Assembly (NCBI GenBank): GCA_902776275.1 | Contig: CACYPI010000009.1 | Span: 1-50,225, forward strand | Direction of reading: 5' to 3' | DNA: 50,225 bases | Origin: an uncultured Aeromonadales bacterium | GTDB lineage: Bacteria; Pseudomonadota; Gammaproteobacteria; Enterobacterales; Succinivibrionaceae | In this document: one piece after another, positions 47,883-50,225 of the stretch | How positions within the stretch are numbered: position 1 is the first letter of the stretch | How the letters are laid out: the number at the start of each line of letters is the position of its first letter | Translations under genes and position numbers: made by a program | The notes under the pieces: model-generated | What the model saw: only the letters and a program-made list of their open reading frames with translations | Told to the model about the DNA's origin: nothing | The model's database searches: none

Positions 47883-49160
47883 ATGAAGGCATCGGACAAG
47901 ACACGCTCGCTCCTTGAGGAGCACAAGAGGCTCATCGCCCCGGTCCAGACGTTGAGCGAGCTGCCGTTCGCAGTCTCAGGGGCGCACGGGATCTACCTCG
48001 TGGACGCCGACGGGCGCGACGTGGTCGACTTCATATCAGGGGCCTGCACGATGAACCTAGGCTACGATCCAATCCCCCACGGCCCGTACGCGCAGTTCCC
48101 GTTCCCTTACGCGACATCCGAGCTTCCCCTCAGGTACGCCCGCAAGCTCGCCTCGAAGTTCCCCTACGGGGAGTGCATGCTCTCCTATGGCATCAGCGGC
48201 TCAGATGGCATCGACGCCTCCATCAAGTACGCCCGCGCCTTCACCGGCCGTGGCGGGGTGCTGAGTTTTCGCGGCGACTATCACGGCAAGACCATGGGCT
48301 CGATGGCGATCACGGGGGACGGGGGACGCAGGGAGATCGGCCCGCTCATGCCGGGGGCTGCTCTGCTGCCCTTCTGCACCGAGCAGGCAACGGAGGATGA
48401 AGTGTCCGATGTCCTCGCCAAGGTCGAAAAACTTGCCCCGTCGCTTGCCTGCGCCGTGTTCGAGTGCGTGCAGGGCGACTCGGGGTTCCTGCCCATGCAC
48501 CGCTCCCTCATGCACGGGCTGTATGAGCTCTCGCGCAAGCACGGCTTTCTCATGGTCTCGGACGAGAGCCAGCTTGCCTACTACCGCACCGGGCCCTTCT
48601 TCTCGTGCGAGAACTTCCCGGACATCAAGTGCGACCTCATAGTGATGGGCAAGTTCGCAGGCGGCGGGATCCCGCTGTCTGCAGTGCTGGGCAGGCCAGG
48701 GATCATGCGCTCCTTGAAGCCGCTTGAGCATGACTTCACCTTCGCGGGCAGCCAGGAGGCCTGCGCCCGCGGCATGGCTGCCTTCGACAGGTGCGAGGAG
48801 CTATCGCGCAAGGGCAGGCTCCTCGATCTGGCTTCGCGCATGCTTGATCATTTCGGCAAGCTCAAGGCAAGCCATGGCGCGTCGCTCGCCGGGGTGACCG
48901 GCTGCGGCACCGCCTACGGGATCTGGGTGAGGGATCCGGATGGCGCTGACGACAGGAAGGCCTGCTTCAAGGTGCTCTTCGATTGCTTTGAAAGGGGGCT
49001 CTTCACGCAGAGGCTCGGCAGCAGTTTCCTGCGCTGCGAGCCCGAGTACACCATCACAGACGATGAGCTTGACAGGTGCTTCGGCATCATCGGCGATGCG
49101 CTCTCCGACCTCGAGCAGGGCAGGATCGGCGATCAGTGCATGGAGTACTACGTCCCCTGA
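47883..49160 (+). CDS. Class-III pyridoxal-phosphate aminotransferase
   Basis: A 425-residue PLP enzyme. The Schiff-base Lys is K257 in VMGKFAGGGIPLSAVLG, the PLP-pyridine Asp is D227 in VSDESQLAYYRTG, and GDYHGKTMGSMA binds the phosphate region. Class III includes ornithine, 4-aminobutyrate, diaminobutyrate and ectoine (EctB) transaminases; the motifs do not decide the substrate. DESQLAYYRTG differs from the usual DEVQTGxGRTG. The ATG at 47883 has GGAGG six bases upstream. It is divergent from psd and its end overlaps the DUF805 gene by 13 bases. Confidence 0.85.
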   Translation: MKASDKTRSLLEEHKRLIAPVQTLSELPFAVSGAHGIYLVDADGRDVVDFISGACTMNLGYDPIPHGPYAQFPFPYATSELPLRYARKLASKFPYGECMLSYGISGSDGIDASIKYARAFTGRGGVLSFRGDYHGKTMGSMAITGDGGRREIGPLMPGAALLPFCTEQATEDEVSDVLAKVEKLAPSLACAVFECVQGDSGFLPMHRSLMHGLYELSRKHGFLMVSDESQLAYYRTGPFFSCENFPDIKCDLIVMGKFAGGGIPLSAVLGRPGIMRSLKPLEHDFTFAGSQEACARGMAAFDRCEELSRKGRLLDLASRMLDHFGKLKASHGASLAGVTGCGTAYGIWVRDPDGADDRKACFKVLFDCFERGLFTQRLGSSFLRCEPEYTITDDELDRCFGIIGDALSDLEQGRIGDQCMEYYVP

Positions 49161-50056
49161 CGCGCGGCGCCTGGCGGTTGCGCGCCATCGCCATTCATGA
49201 CATCCGCTTCCATGCACAGGTCGAACCTTGCCGGGGCGAAGTGGTACGCGATCTCGGACTGCACTGGATAGGAGAAGAATGCGGCGGCAAGGATCAGCAC
49301 CGTCAGGCTCCAGACCCTAGGCCGCGCGGTGAAGCAGGCAAGCGCGATGAAGCCCGCCAGCAATGGCGCGAACCAGAGGTGCGGATGGACGGCCTCCATG
49401 GATGAGTCGCCAAGCTGCATCGCCAAATAGAAAGCCCAGTACAAGGCACCGTGGTTGTTATCGCCGGCGAACCTGAGCGCCCGCGGCATGGCGGCAAGCA
49501 TCAGGGCCCCGGTAAGCACGGCGCATATGATCGCGCCCCTGACCCAGGGGTTTAGCGCCATCCAGATCCCCATGGCGCCGCGGCGGCGCTGCCGCATCAT
49601 CGGCACGGCGGGCGGCAGAGATCTTCCAAGCGTGAAGGGCAGCAGCAGCGCCACCATCGCAAAGGGCAGCAGGAAGGCCATCGTGATGGTCGCCCCCAAT
49701 ACTGCAAACCATTCAAGCCCATTGCACGGGGAGATTGATGAGAACTCGACGTGGACGGCCACCATCCAGATGGCGAAGACCCATATCGCCGGAAGGCCGC
49801 TGTGGTTGCGGTCGTGAAGCCTGCGCACTGTGACGCTCACGAATGGGATGAACAGGAACATCCCGATGCAGAACGATGCGTACATGGGAAACATGAAGCT
49901 TCTCATCCCGAGCCATTCCAGCAGGAAAAAGGATCCGAAGAAAATCGCCGCGGCCCAGAACACCACGCTCCAGTACTCGCCTCGCGTGGCCCTGCCGCGG
50001 CAGTCGAAATACCTGGGTGTGAAGAAGTTCCTGAGCGGTGCGGTGAAAAATTGCAT
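49148..50056 (-). CDS. DUF805-family membrane protein with extra C-terminal helices
   Basis: A 302-residue protein. The first 110 residues are a DUF805 domain: PLRNFFTPRYFDCRGRATRGEYW, two or three membrane helices, then VTVRRLHDRNHSG. The remaining part adds about five more hydrophobic segments, which usual DUF805 proteins of about 120 residues do not have. Function of the family is unknown. The stop overlaps the aminotransferase gene by 13 bases, tail to tail, so no terminator lies between them. Ribosome-binding site near the start is AGGAG. Confidence 0.8.
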   Translation of the reverse strand: MQFFTAPLRNFFTPRYFDCRGRATRGEYWSVVFWAAAIFFGSFFLLEWLGMRSFMFPMYASFCIGMFLFIPFVSVTVRRLHDRNHSGLPAIWVFAIWMVAVHVEFSSISPCNGLEWFAVLGATITMAFLLPFAMVALLLPFTLGRSLPPAVPMMRQRRRGAMGIWMALNPWVRGAIICAVLTGALMLAAMPRALRFAGDNNHGALYWAFYLAMQLGDSSMEAVHPHLWFAPLLAGFIALACFTARPRVWSLTVLILAAAFFSYPVQSEIAYHFAPARFDLCMEADVMNGDGAQPPGAARQGT

Positions 50057-50225
50057 TCAATGCTCCTTGCTATGGCTTGGGCGGCGGTGCGCTGGGCAAC
50101 CTGTACAGCATGCAACCAAAGTAATACATGCACACACACTTAAGTCGGAGCTCCCAAAAAATGAAAATTTCCGGTTCAACGTGAGCAAAAAATGAAAATT
50201 TTTGGGTGGGTCTGAAAATTCGGCT
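50057..50225. repeat. Direct repeats in the AT-rich right edge
   Basis: CAAAAAATGAAAATTT occurs at 50155-50170 and again at 50186-50201, 31 bases apart. A shorter copy, TGAAAATT, follows at 50213-50220. The first part of the stretch, 50057-50150, has no clear feature. Repeated termini like these occur at ends of some insertion sequences, but no gene is visible before the window ends. Confidence 0.4.

Overview
The window looks like a chromosome segment from a GC-rich, flagellated, succinate-forming gammaproteobacterium, most likely in or near the Succinivibrionaceae (Aeromonadales). This is inference from gene content: an enterobacterial-type four-subunit fumarate reductase (frdABCD), an enterobacterial-order leuABCD operon, a PheA of E. 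coli length, a FleQ/FlrA-type flagellar master regulator, and sigma-54 and sigma-28 flagellar promoters. There is no rRNA, no recognisable tRNA, no CRISPR array and no intact mobile element. Decay is visible at several points: a transposase end at the left edge, an iron alcohol dehydrogenase pseudogene at about 4.97-6.02 kb, and a degraded AAA ATPase at about 32.2-32.7 kb.

Left part (0-8.3 kb): transposase C-terminus, a solitary HicB-like antitoxin, a class II UvrA paralogue without the UvrB-binding insert, a TSCPD-domain protein, the alcohol dehydrogenase pseudogene, an AEC-family permease, and galM preceded by two LacI/GalR-type operators around a TATAAT box. Amino-acid block (8.3-17 kb, minus strand): leuABCD followed by the branched-chain amino-acid exporter genes azlCD, with a terminator/antiterminator-like leader before leuA, then an orphan periplasmic sugar-binding protein and pheA. 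Next come a BI-1/YccA membrane protein and a GntR/FCD regulator divergent from kdgK-eda (lower Entner-Doudoroff/hexuronate pathway), then ung.

Pseudaminic-acid block (21.4-26.9 kb, minus strand): a sigma-54 activator of FleQ type is followed by pseB, pseC, pseF and pseG, so flagellar control and flagellin-glycan synthesis share a transcript direction and probably an operon. Carbohydrate block (27.4-33.8 kb): a two-gene (split) transketolase, a DctP/DctQ/DctM TRAP transporter, and a LacI-family regulator downstream. Two LacI-like palindromes and a very long hairpin lie before the transketolase start.

Flagellar block (34-41 kb): a consensus sigma-54 promoter drives flgJ-flgK-flgL and a small unknown gene. 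A PfkB sugar kinase lies on the opposite strand, then flaG and fliS, the latter behind a near-perfect sigma-28 promoter. Right part (41-50 kb): pyruvate kinase with an odd leader ORF, frdABCD, phosphatidylserine decarboxylase, a divergent class-III aminotransferase and a DUF805 membrane protein. The last 70 bases carry short direct repeats. Sugar uptake and the Entner-Doudoroff genes, pyruvate kinase and fumarate reductase together suggest an anaerobic fermentative life style with succinate as an end product.
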